Positions 45,850 through 53,626 of a stretch of 64,000 nt of DNA are shown in pieces. The notes below the pieces were generated by a model. It did no database searches. It was given only the letters and a program-made list of their open reading frames with translations, and was not told the DNA's origin. This DNA comes from Pseudolysinimonas yzui (GTDB lineage: Bacteria; Actinomycetota; Actinomycetes; Actinomycetales; Microbacteriaceae), in assembly GCF_014653215.1 (NCBI RefSeq), contig NZ_BNAI01000001.1, positions 248,001-312,000 on the forward strand, read 5' to 3'. A program made the position numbers and the translations under genes. The number at the start of each line of letters is the position of its first letter. Position 1 is the first letter of the stretch.

Positions 45850-46667
45850 CGGCCATCGACACAGCCACCACCACCCCCACGATTCCGGCGGTGAAGGCCT
45901 CGGGAGTCGGCAAGACCTTCCCGACGAAGGGCGGGGATGTCGTCGCGCTCACCGGCGTCGAGCTCGAGGTCGCCGCGGGGGAGTTCGTCTCGCTCATCGG
46001 CCCGTCGGGATGCGGCAAGTCGACCCTGCTGCGTCTCATCGCCGACCTCGACGAGGCGTCGACCGGCATCCTCGAGATCTTCGGCAAGCCCGCCCGGAAG
46101 GCTCGCCTCGACCAGGACTACGGCATCGCCTTCCAGCAGTCGGGCCTGCTGCCCTGGCGCAGCGTCGGGGCCAACATCGCGCTGCCGCTCGAACTCCACG
46201 GCGTGAGTGCCGCCGACCGCTCGGCCCGCGTCTCCGAACTCGCCGAACTGGTGGGCCTCACCGACTTCGTCGACCGCTACCCCGACCAGCTCTCCGGCGG
46301 GATGCAGCAGCGCGTCGCCATCGCGCGGGCCCTTGCCGAGCATCCGCGATTGCTGCTCATGGACGAGCCCTTCGGGGCACTCGACGAGATGACCCGCGAA
46401 TACCTCCAGTCGGAGCTGGCGCGGATCGCGGCCGAGACCGGGGCCGCCGTCGTCTTCGTGACCCACTCCATTCCCGAGGCGGTGTTCCTCTCCGACCGGG
46501 TGGTCGTGATGAGCCCGCGCCCGGGCCGGATCACCGACGTCATCGAGACCGGCCTCGGCACGAACCGCGCCGAGGCGCTGCGCGAGTCGCCGGAGTACTT
46601 CGCGAAGGTCACCGAGGTGCGCGAGGCGCTGCACGGCGCGCCCGTCGAGAGGGCGAACGAGCGATGA
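45846..46667 (+). CDS. ABC transporter ATP-binding protein (SsuB/ThiZ-like)
   Basis: This 273-residue ATPase has Walker A GPSGCGKST, Q-loop FQQSGLLPWRSV, signature LSGGMQQRVAIARAL, Walker B LLLMDEPFGALDE and the switch His in FVTHSIPEA. It overlaps both flanking permease genes by four bases each, so one coupled transporter operon is certain. It energises uptake of the substrate bound by the protein at 47517. Confidence 0.92.
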   Translation: MTAIDTATTTPTIPAVKASGVGKTFPTKGGDVVALTGVELEVAAGEFVSLIGPSGCGKSTLLRLIADLDEASTGILEIFGKPARKARLDQDYGIAFQQSGLLPWRSVGANIALPLELHGVSAADRSARVSELAELVGLTDFVDRYPDQLSGGMQQRVAIARALAEHPRLLLMDEPFGALDEMTREYLQSELARIAAETGAAVVFVTHSIPEAVFLSDRVVVMSPRPGRITDVIETGLGTNRAEALRESPEYFAKVTEVREALHGAPVERANER

Positions 46668-47467
46668 CCCTTCGACACAGCCGCGAAGCGGCCTACTCAG
46701 GGCAAGCCGGTCTTCCCACCTGGGTGCGGTTCGCGGCGCCCGTCGTCGTCGGCATCCTGCTCATCGCGCTCTGGGTGCTCGTCGTCGACGTGCTGAAGAT
46801 CGCGCCGCGCATGGTGCCCGGCCCCGCCGCGATCGGCACCGAGCTGGCGCTGCGCATCGGCATCATCCGTGACGACATGCTCATCACCGGCGCCAACGCC
46901 TTCATCGGGCTGCTGGCCGGCGCGCTGCTCGGCATCGTGCTGGCCGGGTTCGCCGCCGCGGCGCGGCCGATCGACGGGATGTTCGCTCCGCTCGTCGCCG
47001 CCCTCGCCGTCGTCCCGATCGTCGCGCTCACCCCGATCCTCAACACGATGTTCGGGGCGTCGAGTCAGTTCGGCCGACAGGCGGTCGCGGCGATCGCCGC
47101 GTTCATCCCGGTGTACATCAACGTGCTGCGCGGGTTGCGGCAGACCCGCCCCGTGCACCGCGACCTGTTGCGGGCATCCGGGGCGACCGGGTGGCAGACC
47201 TTCCGCAAACTCACGCTGCCGACCGCGCTGCCCTACCTGCTGACCGGCGTACGCATCGCGGCATCCCTCGCCGTCATCTCCGCGCTCGTCGCGGAGTACT
47301 TCGGCGGCCCCGCCGACGGGATCGGCACGGCGATCGCGACCTACGCCAAGTCGGGCCGCGCGGCCCTGGCGTGGGCCTACGTCGCCGGGGCGATCGCCAT
47401 CGGTCTGTTGTTCTTCCTCGTCACGTCGCTGCTCGAGCGGCTCGTGACGAGGCGATCGCCGGTCTGA
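46664..47467 (+). CDS. ABC transporter permease 2 (NMT1/SsuC type); N-terminus encoded by a repeat
   Basis: This 267-residue permease has about six helices and the conserved loop RPVHRDLLRASGATGWQTFRKLTLPTALPYLLTGVRIAASLAVISALVAEYFGG. Codons 2-13 (TLRHSREAAYSG) coincide with palindromic repeat copy F (46668-46702), so the start of the gene appears to have been supplied or replaced by that element. The first helix begins near residue 22. Its ATG overlaps the ATPase stop. Confidence 0.88.
   Translation: MTLRHSREAAYSGQAGLPTWVRFAAPVVVGILLIALWVLVVDVLKIAPRMVPGPAAIGTELALRIGIIRDDMLITGANAFIGLLAGALLGIVLAGFAAAARPIDGMFAPLVAALAVVPIVALTPILNTMFGASSQFGRQAVAAIAAFIPVYINVLRGLRQTRPVHRDLLRASGATGWQTFRKLTLPTALPYLLTGVRIAASLAVISALVAEYFGGPADGIGTAIATYAKSGRAALAWAYVAGAIAIGLLFFLVTSLLERLVTRRSPV
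46668..46702 (-). repeat. Palindromic repeat, copy F (inside a coding sequence)
   Basis: On the minus strand it reads CCCTGAGTAG, then GCCGC-TTC-GCGGC, then TGTGTCGAAGGG, matching the family in layout with its own paired outer arms (CCCT/AGGG). It lies wholly within the first 13 codons of the permease gene and keeps the frame open. Confidence 0.7.
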
Positions 47468-47516
47468 CCGGCACCAGGTTCACCACCCCGCACCTCCACC
47501 AATGAAAGGACACAGC

Positions 47517-48677
47517 ATGAAGCACAGCATCAGGCGCGCGCTCTTCGGAACCGCCGCCGCCGCAACCGCGATCACGCTCGCCGCGTGCACCGCGCCCGCC
47601 GACACCGGGGGTGACGGCGACTTCGAGCCGCTCACCGAGATCAGCCTCCAGCTGCAGTGGCTGCCGCAGGCCCAGTTCGCCGGCTACTACGTCGCGCTCG
47701 ACCAGGGCTACTTCGAGGAGGAGGGCTTCGACTCGGTCGAGATCGTCCCCTCGGGTGGCGACATCGTGCCGCAAGACGCCCTCGTCGCGGGCGACGTCGA
47801 CTTCGCGATCGCCTGGGTTCCGAAGGTGCTCGGCACCCTCGAAGCCAGCGGCGTCGAGCTGACGAACATCGCCCAGGTGTTCCAGAAGTCGGGAACGCTG
47901 CAGGTCTCGTGGGCCGACAGCGGCATCGAGTCGGTCGCCGACTTCGAAGGAAAGCGCATCGGCTCGTGGGGCTTCGGCAACGAGTGGGAGATCTTCGCCG
48001 CGATGGCGGATGAGGGTCTCGACTCGACCACCGTGTCGATCACGACGCAGGACTTCAGCATGAACGCCCTGCTCGATGGCGATGTCGACGCCGCCCAGGC
48101 GATGACGTACAACGAGTGGGCGCAGGTGCTCGAGGTCGTGAACCCCGAGACCGGCGAGCTCTACCAGCCGGAGGACTTCAACGTCATCTCCTACGAGGAC
48201 ACCGCCGGCGCAATGCTGCAGGACGCGATCTGGGCCGACACCGCCCGGCTCGCCGACGACCCGGCCTACGCCGACGCCGCCGTGCGCTTCCTGAAGGCGA
48301 TCATCAAGGGCTGGGTGTACTCGCGGGACAACCCCGAGGATGCCGCCGCGATCGTCTACGACGCCGCGATCAACGCCGAAGCCGCCTTCCCGGTCGGCCC
48401 GGTGCATCAGCTGTGGCAGATGAACGAGGTCAACAAGCTGATCTGGGCCGGCGGCAAGTTCGGTCTGATCGACGCCGGCGCCTGGGACAAGACGGTCGCG
48501 GGCGCGCTCGCGGCGGTCAACCAGGACGGCCTCAACCTCATCACCGCGGAGCCGTCCGCCTCGGCGTACTCGAACGAGTACATCGAGCAGGCGCTCGCCG
48601 AGCTCGAGGAGGAGGGCGTGATCGTCGACGGAGAGTACTCGCCGATCGACGTGACCCTCACCGAGGGCGGTCAGTAA
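47517..48677 (+). CDS. ABC transporter substrate-binding lipoprotein (NMT1/THI5-like)
   Basis: This 386-residue lipoprotein has lipobox LAAC (Cys about 24) and an NMT1-type domain: ISLQLQWLPQAQFAGYYVALDQGYFEEEGFDSVEIVPSGGD is the classic first lobe that in relatives binds pyrimidine-like compounds. The ATG at 47517 was chosen over one at 47502 because GAAAGGA lies just before it. The operon implies uptake of a pyrimidine, dihydropyrimidine or hydantoin. A strong hairpin follows the gene. Confidence 0.9.
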   Translation: MKHSIRRALFGTAAAATAITLAACTAPADTGGDGDFEPLTEISLQLQWLPQAQFAGYYVALDQGYFEEEGFDSVEIVPSGGDIVPQDALVAGDVDFAIAWVPKVLGTLEASGVELTNIAQVFQKSGTLQVSWADSGIESVADFEGKRIGSWGFGNEWEIFAAMADEGLDSTTVSITTQDFSMNALLDGDVDAAQAMTYNEWAQVLEVVNPETGELYQPEDFNVISYEDTAGAMLQDAIWADTARLADDPAYADAAVRFLKAIIKGWVYSRDNPEDAAAIVYDAAINAEAAFPVGPVHQLWQMNEVNKLIWAGGKFGLIDAGAWDKTVAGALAAVNQDGLNLITAEPSASAYSNEYIEQALAELEEEGVIVDGEYSPIDVTLTEGGQ

Positions 48678-48689
48678 CCACGTGACACC

Positions 48690-48725
48690 GGTGCGGGGGC
48701 GGTTCCCCGGAATCGCCCCCGCACC
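48690..48725 (+). terminator. Strong hairpin after the importer operon
   Basis: A perfect 12-bp stem (GGTGCGGGGGCG with its complement) encloses a 12-base loop, 12 bases after the binding-protein stop. There is no T-run, so it may be a partial terminator or an mRNA-stabilising structure that lowers expression of the aminotransferase downstream. Confidence 0.55.
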
Positions 48726-48770
48726 ATCCGCTTCACCCGCTCCACCCCGCTTCACGAAAGGCCATCTGCC

Positions 48771-50138
48771 ATGAGCGACACCCCCGCCGACCCCGACATC
48801 GTCGTCGACCCGGCCCTCGACCCCGCGCTCGGCACGCGCACCTACGACCTCGACCGCGCGCACGTCTTCCACTCCTGGTCGGCGCAAGGGTCGCTCGCCC
48901 CGTTCGTCATCGCCGGCGCCTCCGGCAGCGAGGTGTGGGACTACGACGGCAAGCGCTATCTCGATTTCTCGAGCCAGCTCGTCAACATGAACATCGGCCA
49001 CACGCATCCGAAGGTCGTCGCGGCGATCCAGAAGCAGGCCGCCGAACTGCCGATGGTGGCCCCCGCGCATGCGAACCTCGCTCGCGGCGAGGCGGCATCC
49101 CGGATCGTGGCGAAAGCCGGCTCGCATTTCGGCAAGGTGTTCTTCACCAACGGCGGAGCGGATGCCAACGAGAACGCCATCCGGATGGCGCGGTTGACCA
49201 CCGGTAAGGACAAGGTGCTGAGCACCTACCGCAGCTACCACGGCAACACCGGCGCGGCGATCGTCGCGACCGGTGACTGGCGTCGCGTGCCGAACGAGTA
49301 CGCGCGCGGGCACGTGCACTTCTTCGGGCCGTTCCTCTACCGCTCCGAGTTCTGGGCGTCGACGCCCGAAGAGGAGAGCGCCCGCGCGCTGCACCACCTC
49401 GAACGGGTCATCGTCAGCGAGGGCGCGGCGTCGATCGCCGCCATCCTGCTCGAAGGCGTTCCCGGCACGGCCGGCGTCATGGTGCCGCCGCCCGGCTACC
49501 TCACCGGAGTGCGGGAGCTGTGTGACAAGTACGGCATCCTGCTCATCCTCGACGAGGTCATGTCGGGCTTCGGGCGCACCGGGTCGTGGTTCTCGTGGCA
49601 GCATCCCCTCGTCAACCCCGATGGCATCGTTCCCGACCTGATCACCTTCGCCAAGGGCGTCAACTCGGGCTACGTGCCCGCGGGCGGCGTCGTCATCTCG
49701 GAGTCGATCTCGGCCGCCTTCGACGATCAGGTGTTCCCGGGCGGGCTCACCTACTCCGGGCATCCCCTCGCGATGGCATCGATCGTCGCCTCGATCGACG
49801 CGATGGAGGAGGAGGGGGTCATCGAGAACGCGTCCGCGATCGGCGAGAAGGTGCTCGGCCCCGGGCTGCAGGCGCTCGCCGACGCGCACCCGATGATCGG
49901 CGAGGTGCGCGGTCTCGGGGTGTTCTGGGCGCTCGACCTCGTCGCCGACCGCGACACCCGCGAGCCGGTGGCCCCGTCGGTGATGGGGGCGCTCAAGGCC
50001 GAACTGCTGGCCCGGGGGCTGCTGCCGTTCATCGCCGACAACCGGCTGCACGTCGTGCCGCCGTGCGTCGTCACCCCCGAGGAGTGCCTGCAGGGTCTCG
50101 AGATCATCGACGAGGCCCTCACCGCGATCGGCGGCTGA
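48771..50138 (+). CDS. Omega-amino acid (beta-alanine type) aminotransferase, class III
   Basis: This 455-residue PLP enzyme has FFTNGGADANENAIRMAR, LILDEVMSGFGRTGSW and the PLP Lys in ITFAKGVNSGYVPAGG. It should remove the amino group of beta-alanine or another omega-amino acid to give a semialdehyde. This completes the route dihydropyrimidine - N-carbamoyl amino acid - amino acid - semialdehyde encoded by the operon. GAAAGG lies upstream of the ATG. It ends 39 bases before the DUF177 gene. Confidence 0.9.
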   Translation: MSDTPADPDIVVDPALDPALGTRTYDLDRAHVFHSWSAQGSLAPFVIAGASGSEVWDYDGKRYLDFSSQLVNMNIGHTHPKVVAAIQKQAAELPMVAPAHANLARGEAASRIVAKAGSHFGKVFFTNGGADANENAIRMARLTTGKDKVLSTYRSYHGNTGAAIVATGDWRRVPNEYARGHVHFFGPFLYRSEFWASTPEEESARALHHLERVIVSEGAASIAAILLEGVPGTAGVMVPPPGYLTGVRELCDKYGILLILDEVMSGFGRTGSWFSWQHPLVNPDGIVPDLITFAKGVNSGYVPAGGVVISESISAAFDDQVFPGGLTYSGHPLAMASIVASIDAMEEEGVIENASAIGEKVLGPGLQALADAHPMIGEVRGLGVFWALDLVADRDTREPVAPSVMGALKAELLARGLLPFIADNRLHVVPPCVVTPEECLQGLEIIDEALTAIGG

Positions 50139-50177
50139 CCAGCCGCGATCGACGCTGCGCAACTAAGCTTCCCACTC

Positions 50178-50708
50178 GTGTCCGCTTCTCCTTACGTCGT
50201 GAACGTCCGCGACCTCGTGCACCGCCCCGGCGAGATGCGCGAGCGCGCGCTCGACTTCGCCGTGCCCGAGAAACTCGGTGCGGGTGCCGCCTCGGTCGCC
50301 GAGGGCGAGAACATCCACATCGACCTGCGCCTCGAGGGGCTGCACGACGGCATCCTGGCCTCCGCGGAGGTCGATACGGTCGCCCGGGCCGAATGCGTGC
50401 GGTGCCTCGACCCGGTCGAGATCGACGTTCAAGTCGAGTTTCAAGAGCTTTTCGCGTATTCTCCTGACGAAGCTTTCGACTTCGTGGTTCGAGACGACCA
50501 GCTGGATCTCGAACCCGTCGTGAGGGACGCGGTGGTGTTGTCGCTACCGTTCCAGCCGGTCTGTCGCCCGGACTGTCCTGGCCTCGACCCCGTCACCGGG
50601 GAGAGGCTTCCGGACGGGTTCGAGCAGGAGGTCGAAGAGACGCCCGATCCGAGATGGGCGGCTCTTGAAGCCCTTCGCGCAGACCTAGACACCAACGAGA
50701 AGAGATAG
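50178..50708 (+). CDS. DUF177 (YceD-like) protein
   Basis: This 176-residue protein is the usual partner upstream of rpmF. It has VRDLVHRPGEMRE at the N-terminus and two Cys pairs, ECVRCLDPVEID and PVCRPDCPGLDP, consistent with a small metal-binding site. YceD is linked to 23S rRNA or 50S maturation in other bacteria. GTG at 50178 is the start; it ends two bases before rpmF. Confidence 0.88.
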   Translation: MSASPYVVNVRDLVHRPGEMRERALDFAVPEKLGAGAASVAEGENIHIDLRLEGLHDGILASAEVDTVARAECVRCLDPVEIDVQVEFQELFAYSPDEAFDFVVRDDQLDLEPVVRDAVVLSLPFQPVCRPDCPGLDPVTGERLPDGFEQEVEETPDPRWAALEALRADLDTNEKR

Positions 50709-50710
50709 AC

Positions 50711-50914
50711 ATGGCCGTTCCCAAGCGCAAGCAGTCGCGCTCGAACACGCACTCCCGCCGCTCGCAGTGGAAGGCGACCCCGGTTCAGCTCGTGAAGACG
50801 ATCGAGAACGGCAAGGTCACCTACAGCCTCCCGCACCGCGCGAAGGTCGTCGAGGACTCCGCCGGCACGCCCCTGTACCTGGAGTACAAGGGCCGCAAGG
50901 TCGCGGACGTCTGA
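50711..50914 (+). CDS. rpmF: 50S ribosomal protein L32 (zinc-free form)
   Basis: This 67-residue protein has the L32 start AVPKRKQSRSNTHSRRSQWK and continues into LVKTIENGKVTYSLPHRAKVV. The four Cys of the zinc-ribbon form are absent, so this is the zinc-independent paralogue type. It lies between DUF177 and rnc, the common bacterial order. Its TGA overlaps the probable rnc start. Confidence 0.96.
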   Translation: MAVPKRKQSRSNTHSRRSQWKATPVQLVKTIENGKVTYSLPHRAKVVEDSAGTPLYLEYKGRKVADV

Positions 50915-51678
50915 CGTCCCCTCGTCCGACGCCCACGGGCGCTGGCTCTGACAACGCGGCACCCCCGGACGAACTAGCTGCGAAGCTCGGCATCTCGGTT
51001 GATGCCGGGCTTTTGGAGCTGGCCCTGACCCATCGCTCGTACGCGTACGAGAACGGCGGGCTCGCGCACAACGAGCGACTCGAGTTCCTGGGCGACTCGA
51101 TTCTCGGCCAGGCCGTCACGGTCATGCTCTACCGCGAGCACCCCGATCTCGACGAGGGCGAACTCGCCAAGCGGCGCGCGAGCCTGGTCTCAGCCGTCGC
51201 ACTCGCCGAGATCGCCCGCATGATCGACCTCGGTGCGCACATCCTCCTCGGCAAGGGCGAGGAACAGACCGGCGGACGCGACAAGTCGTCGATCCTCGCG
51301 GATGCGCTCGAGGCGCTCATCGGGGCGGTGTACCTCTCCGACGGGCCGGATGCCGCAACGGCGTTCGTGCTGCGGCTCATCGACCCGCTGCTGGCCGACC
51401 CCGCCCGGTTCGGCGCCGCGATGGACCCGAAGACGAGCCTGCAGGAACTCTCCACCCGCCTCGGCAAGGGCCTGCCGCACTACCAGGTCGCCGACAGCGG
51501 ACCCGACCACTCGAAGCGCTTCCACGCGGTCGTGTCGCTCGCGGGTGACGAGATCGCCGCCGGCGACGGCACGAGCAAGAAGCAAGCCGAGATGGCGGCA
51601 GCGCTCGCCGCCTGGGCGGTGCTGCACCGCACGTCGCCTCCGCCGACGCACGGTGCCGGCGCGGGCAGCCTGGGGTAG
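50911..51678 (+). CDS. rnc: Ribonuclease III (probable CTG start)
   Basis: This roughly 255-residue double-strand RNase has the catalytic signature NERLEFLGDSILG, DALEALIGAVYLSDG and a C-terminal dsRNA-binding domain (DPKTSLQELSTRLG...GDGTSKKQAEMAAALAAW). No ATG, GTG or TTG occurs in frame between a GTG at 50767 deep inside rpmF and the conserved core. The CTG at 50911 overlaps the rpmF TGA as CTGA, the position where ATGA couplings usually occur, and gives the expected N-terminus TSPRPTPTG. The start is therefore inferred as CTG. It is followed after two bases by mutM. Confidence 0.85.
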   Translation: MTSPRPTPTGAGSDNAAPPDELAAKLGISVDAGLLELALTHRSYAYENGGLAHNERLEFLGDSILGQAVTVMLYREHPDLDEGELAKRRASLVSAVALAEIARMIDLGAHILLGKGEEQTGGRDKSSILADALEALIGAVYLSDGPDAATAFVLRLIDPLLADPARFGAAMDPKTSLQELSTRLGKGLPHYQVADSGPDHSKRFHAVVSLAGDEIAAGDGTSKKQAEMAAALAAWAVLHRTSPPPTHGAGAGSLG

Positions 51679-51680
51679 GG

Positions 51681-52556
51681 ATGCCGGAACTCCCCGAGGT
51701 CGAAGTCGTGCGCTCCGGCCTCGAGCCCGCCGTCACGGGCGCGACGGTCACGAGTGTCGAGGTTCTCGAGCCGCGGTCGCTGCGCCGCCACGACGGCCCC
51801 GACGAGGATTTCGTCGAGCGGCTCACCGGCTCCCGGCTGCTGACCCCCGAGCGCCGCGGCAAGTTCCTCTGGATTCCCCTCGCCGACAGCAGTGAGGCCT
51901 TGGTCGTGCACCTCGGGATGTCGGGGCAGGTGCTGCTGCGCGACCCCGCCGCCGAACGGGACCGCCTCACCCGCATCGTGCTCACCCTCGACCAGCCGAC
52001 GCACGGCCCCGTGCGCGTCGACTTCGTCGACCAGCGCATCTTCGGGTCGATGGCGCTCGACGTGCTCGCGCCGGCATCCGATCATCCCGACCAGCGCATC
52101 CCGAGCCAGGTCGCGCACATCGCCCGCGACCCCGTCGACCCGTTCTTCGACGACGAGCTGTTCCTGCGGCGGCTCGCGGCGAAAGACACCGGCATCAAGC
52201 GCGCCCTGCTCGACCAGACCCTGGTGAGCGGCATCGGCAACATCTACGCCGACGAGGCACTCTGGGCGGCCCGCATCCACTACGCCCAGCCGACCCGCAC
52301 GCTGAGCCGGACGAAGGCGAAGAACCTGCTCGCCGAAGTGCGGCTCGTGCTCGGCCGGGCGCTCGCCGAAGGCGGCACGTCGTTCGACAGCACCTACGTG
52401 AACGTCAACGGCGCCTCGGGCTACTTCTCCCACTCGCTCAACGCCTACGGGCAACACGGGTTGCCGTGCCCGCGCTGCGGCCGGCCGATCGCGCGCGAGA
52501 GTTTCATGAACCGCGGCTCGCACTTCTGCCCGCGGTGCCAGCGCGCACCCGGTTAG
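51681..52556 (+). CDS. mutM: Formamidopyrimidine-DNA glycosylase
   Basis: This 291-residue Fpg/MutM begins PELPEVEVVRSGLEP, so the processed Pro2 nucleophile is in place. The helix-two-turn-helix segment DQTLVSGIGNIYADEALW and the C-terminal zinc finger (CPRCGRPI...HFCPRCQ) are complete. It removes 8-oxoguanine. The ATG lies two bases after the rnc stop. It ends in a four-base convergent overlap with the first GNAT gene. Confidence 0.97.
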   Translation: MPELPEVEVVRSGLEPAVTGATVTSVEVLEPRSLRRHDGPDEDFVERLTGSRLLTPERRGKFLWIPLADSSEALVVHLGMSGQVLLRDPAAERDRLTRIVLTLDQPTHGPVRVDFVDQRIFGSMALDVLAPASDHPDQRIPSQVAHIARDPVDPFFDDELFLRRLAAKDTGIKRALLDQTLVSGIGNIYADEALWAARIHYAQPTRTLSRTKAKNLLAEVRLVLGRALAEGGTSFDSTYVNVNGASGYFSHSLNAYGQHGLPCPRCGRPIARESFMNRGSHFCPRCQRAPG

Positions 52557-53626
52557 AGCTTCTTCTGCCAGGCGCCCTCGTAGGCGACCGGCAGAAACCC
52601 GACCGCCTCGTTGACGTCGAGCATGTGGCGATTCTCTTCGGCGTTGAACGTCACGATCGCCGGATGCCCGGGAAAGCGCTCCACGAGGTGCTCGATGTTG
52701 GCGATCTTCAGCAGCATCCCGAGGCGGTGTCCGCGGTGTTCCCGCATCACGATCGTGTCGCCCTGGTCGGCAGGACGATCGAGGGCGGGCGGGACCGAGA
52801 GCTCGGTGTACCCGGCGAGATGGCCGCTCTCGACGTGCTCGACCGCCGCGTACAGGGTGGTCCGGGGGGACTCCCGCGCCTCCGCCTCCGCTTCGAGCCA
52901 GCGCTCGACGGTCCACACGTTCTCCTCCTCATCGAGACCGCCCGAGGGGGCGTCGGTGCTCATCCGGGTGGCGAGCATCGCCAGGTCGGGCAGCCAGCGC
53001 TCGGGGGCGACCGCCTCCCAGTGATGGATGCGGTAGCCCCGTGCGCGGGACTCGGCCGCCGCGCGGCGTTCGGCCAGCACCGCGGGGTCGACCGGCAGCG
53101 GCAGACGGCTCACCCGGTTCACCTGGGCGAGGGTGTACCCCCGGGCGAGCAGAAAGCGCACCTCACGGTTGTCGGCGGGCACCGAGCCGAATCCGGTCGG
53201 CGGCTCGAGGCGCGGCCCCGCACCGGGCGGCGAGGCGACGTAGGTGTGCACCTGCTCCCGGCCCTCCTCGGCGACGATGCGTTCGGCGGCGTCGGCGAGC
53301 GCGCGTCCGATGCCCCGGCCGGTCGCGGTGGGGTGCACATGGAGCTGCACCCACCCGGTGTTCGCGGCATCGCCCTCCGTCGGGCTCTGGTAGCCGGCGC
53401 GCGCGACGATGCGACCGCCGAGGCGAGCGCCGAGCATCCGCCGCTGCTCGTGGGCGGACGGCTGCCACCCCGGCAGCAGTTCCCCGGCGGGGTAGGCCGC
53501 GTCGGGCGTTCCGAAGCCCGCGACTTCGGCGGCATTGCGCGCCTCCGTCGCCTCCTCGAAGGCGTGCGCCGCAGGGGAGCCGTCGAGCCGCGCCGGGATG
53601 GCGAGCTCCTCGATGGTGAAGGTCAT
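52553..53626 (-). CDS. GNAT-family acetyltransferase with two GNAT-like halves (paralogue 1)
   Basis: This 357-residue protein has an N-terminal half with the acetyl-CoA segment VHPTATGRGIGRALADAAER (about 97-116) and a C-terminal half with VMREHRGHRLGMLLKIANIEHL followed by FNAEENRHMLDVNEAVGFLPVAYEGAW. It is a close paralogue of the upstream gene at 53623 and they overlap by four bases. The acceptor is unknown. It is convergent with mutM. Confidence 0.85.
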   Translation of the reverse strand: MTFTIEELAIPARLDGSPAAHAFEEATEARNAAEVAGFGTPDAAYPAGELLPGWQPSAHEQRRMLGARLGGRIVARAGYQSPTEGDAANTGWVQLHVHPTATGRGIGRALADAAERIVAEEGREQVHTYVASPPGAGPRLEPPTGFGSVPADNREVRFLLARGYTLAQVNRVSRLPLPVDPAVLAERRAAAESRARGYRIHHWEAVAPERWLPDLAMLATRMSTDAPSGGLDEEENVWTVERWLEAEAEARESPRTTLYAAVEHVESGHLAGYTELSVPPALDRPADQGDTIVMREHRGHRLGMLLKIANIEHLVERFPGHPAIVTFNAEENRHMLDVNEAVGFLPVAYEGAWQKKL

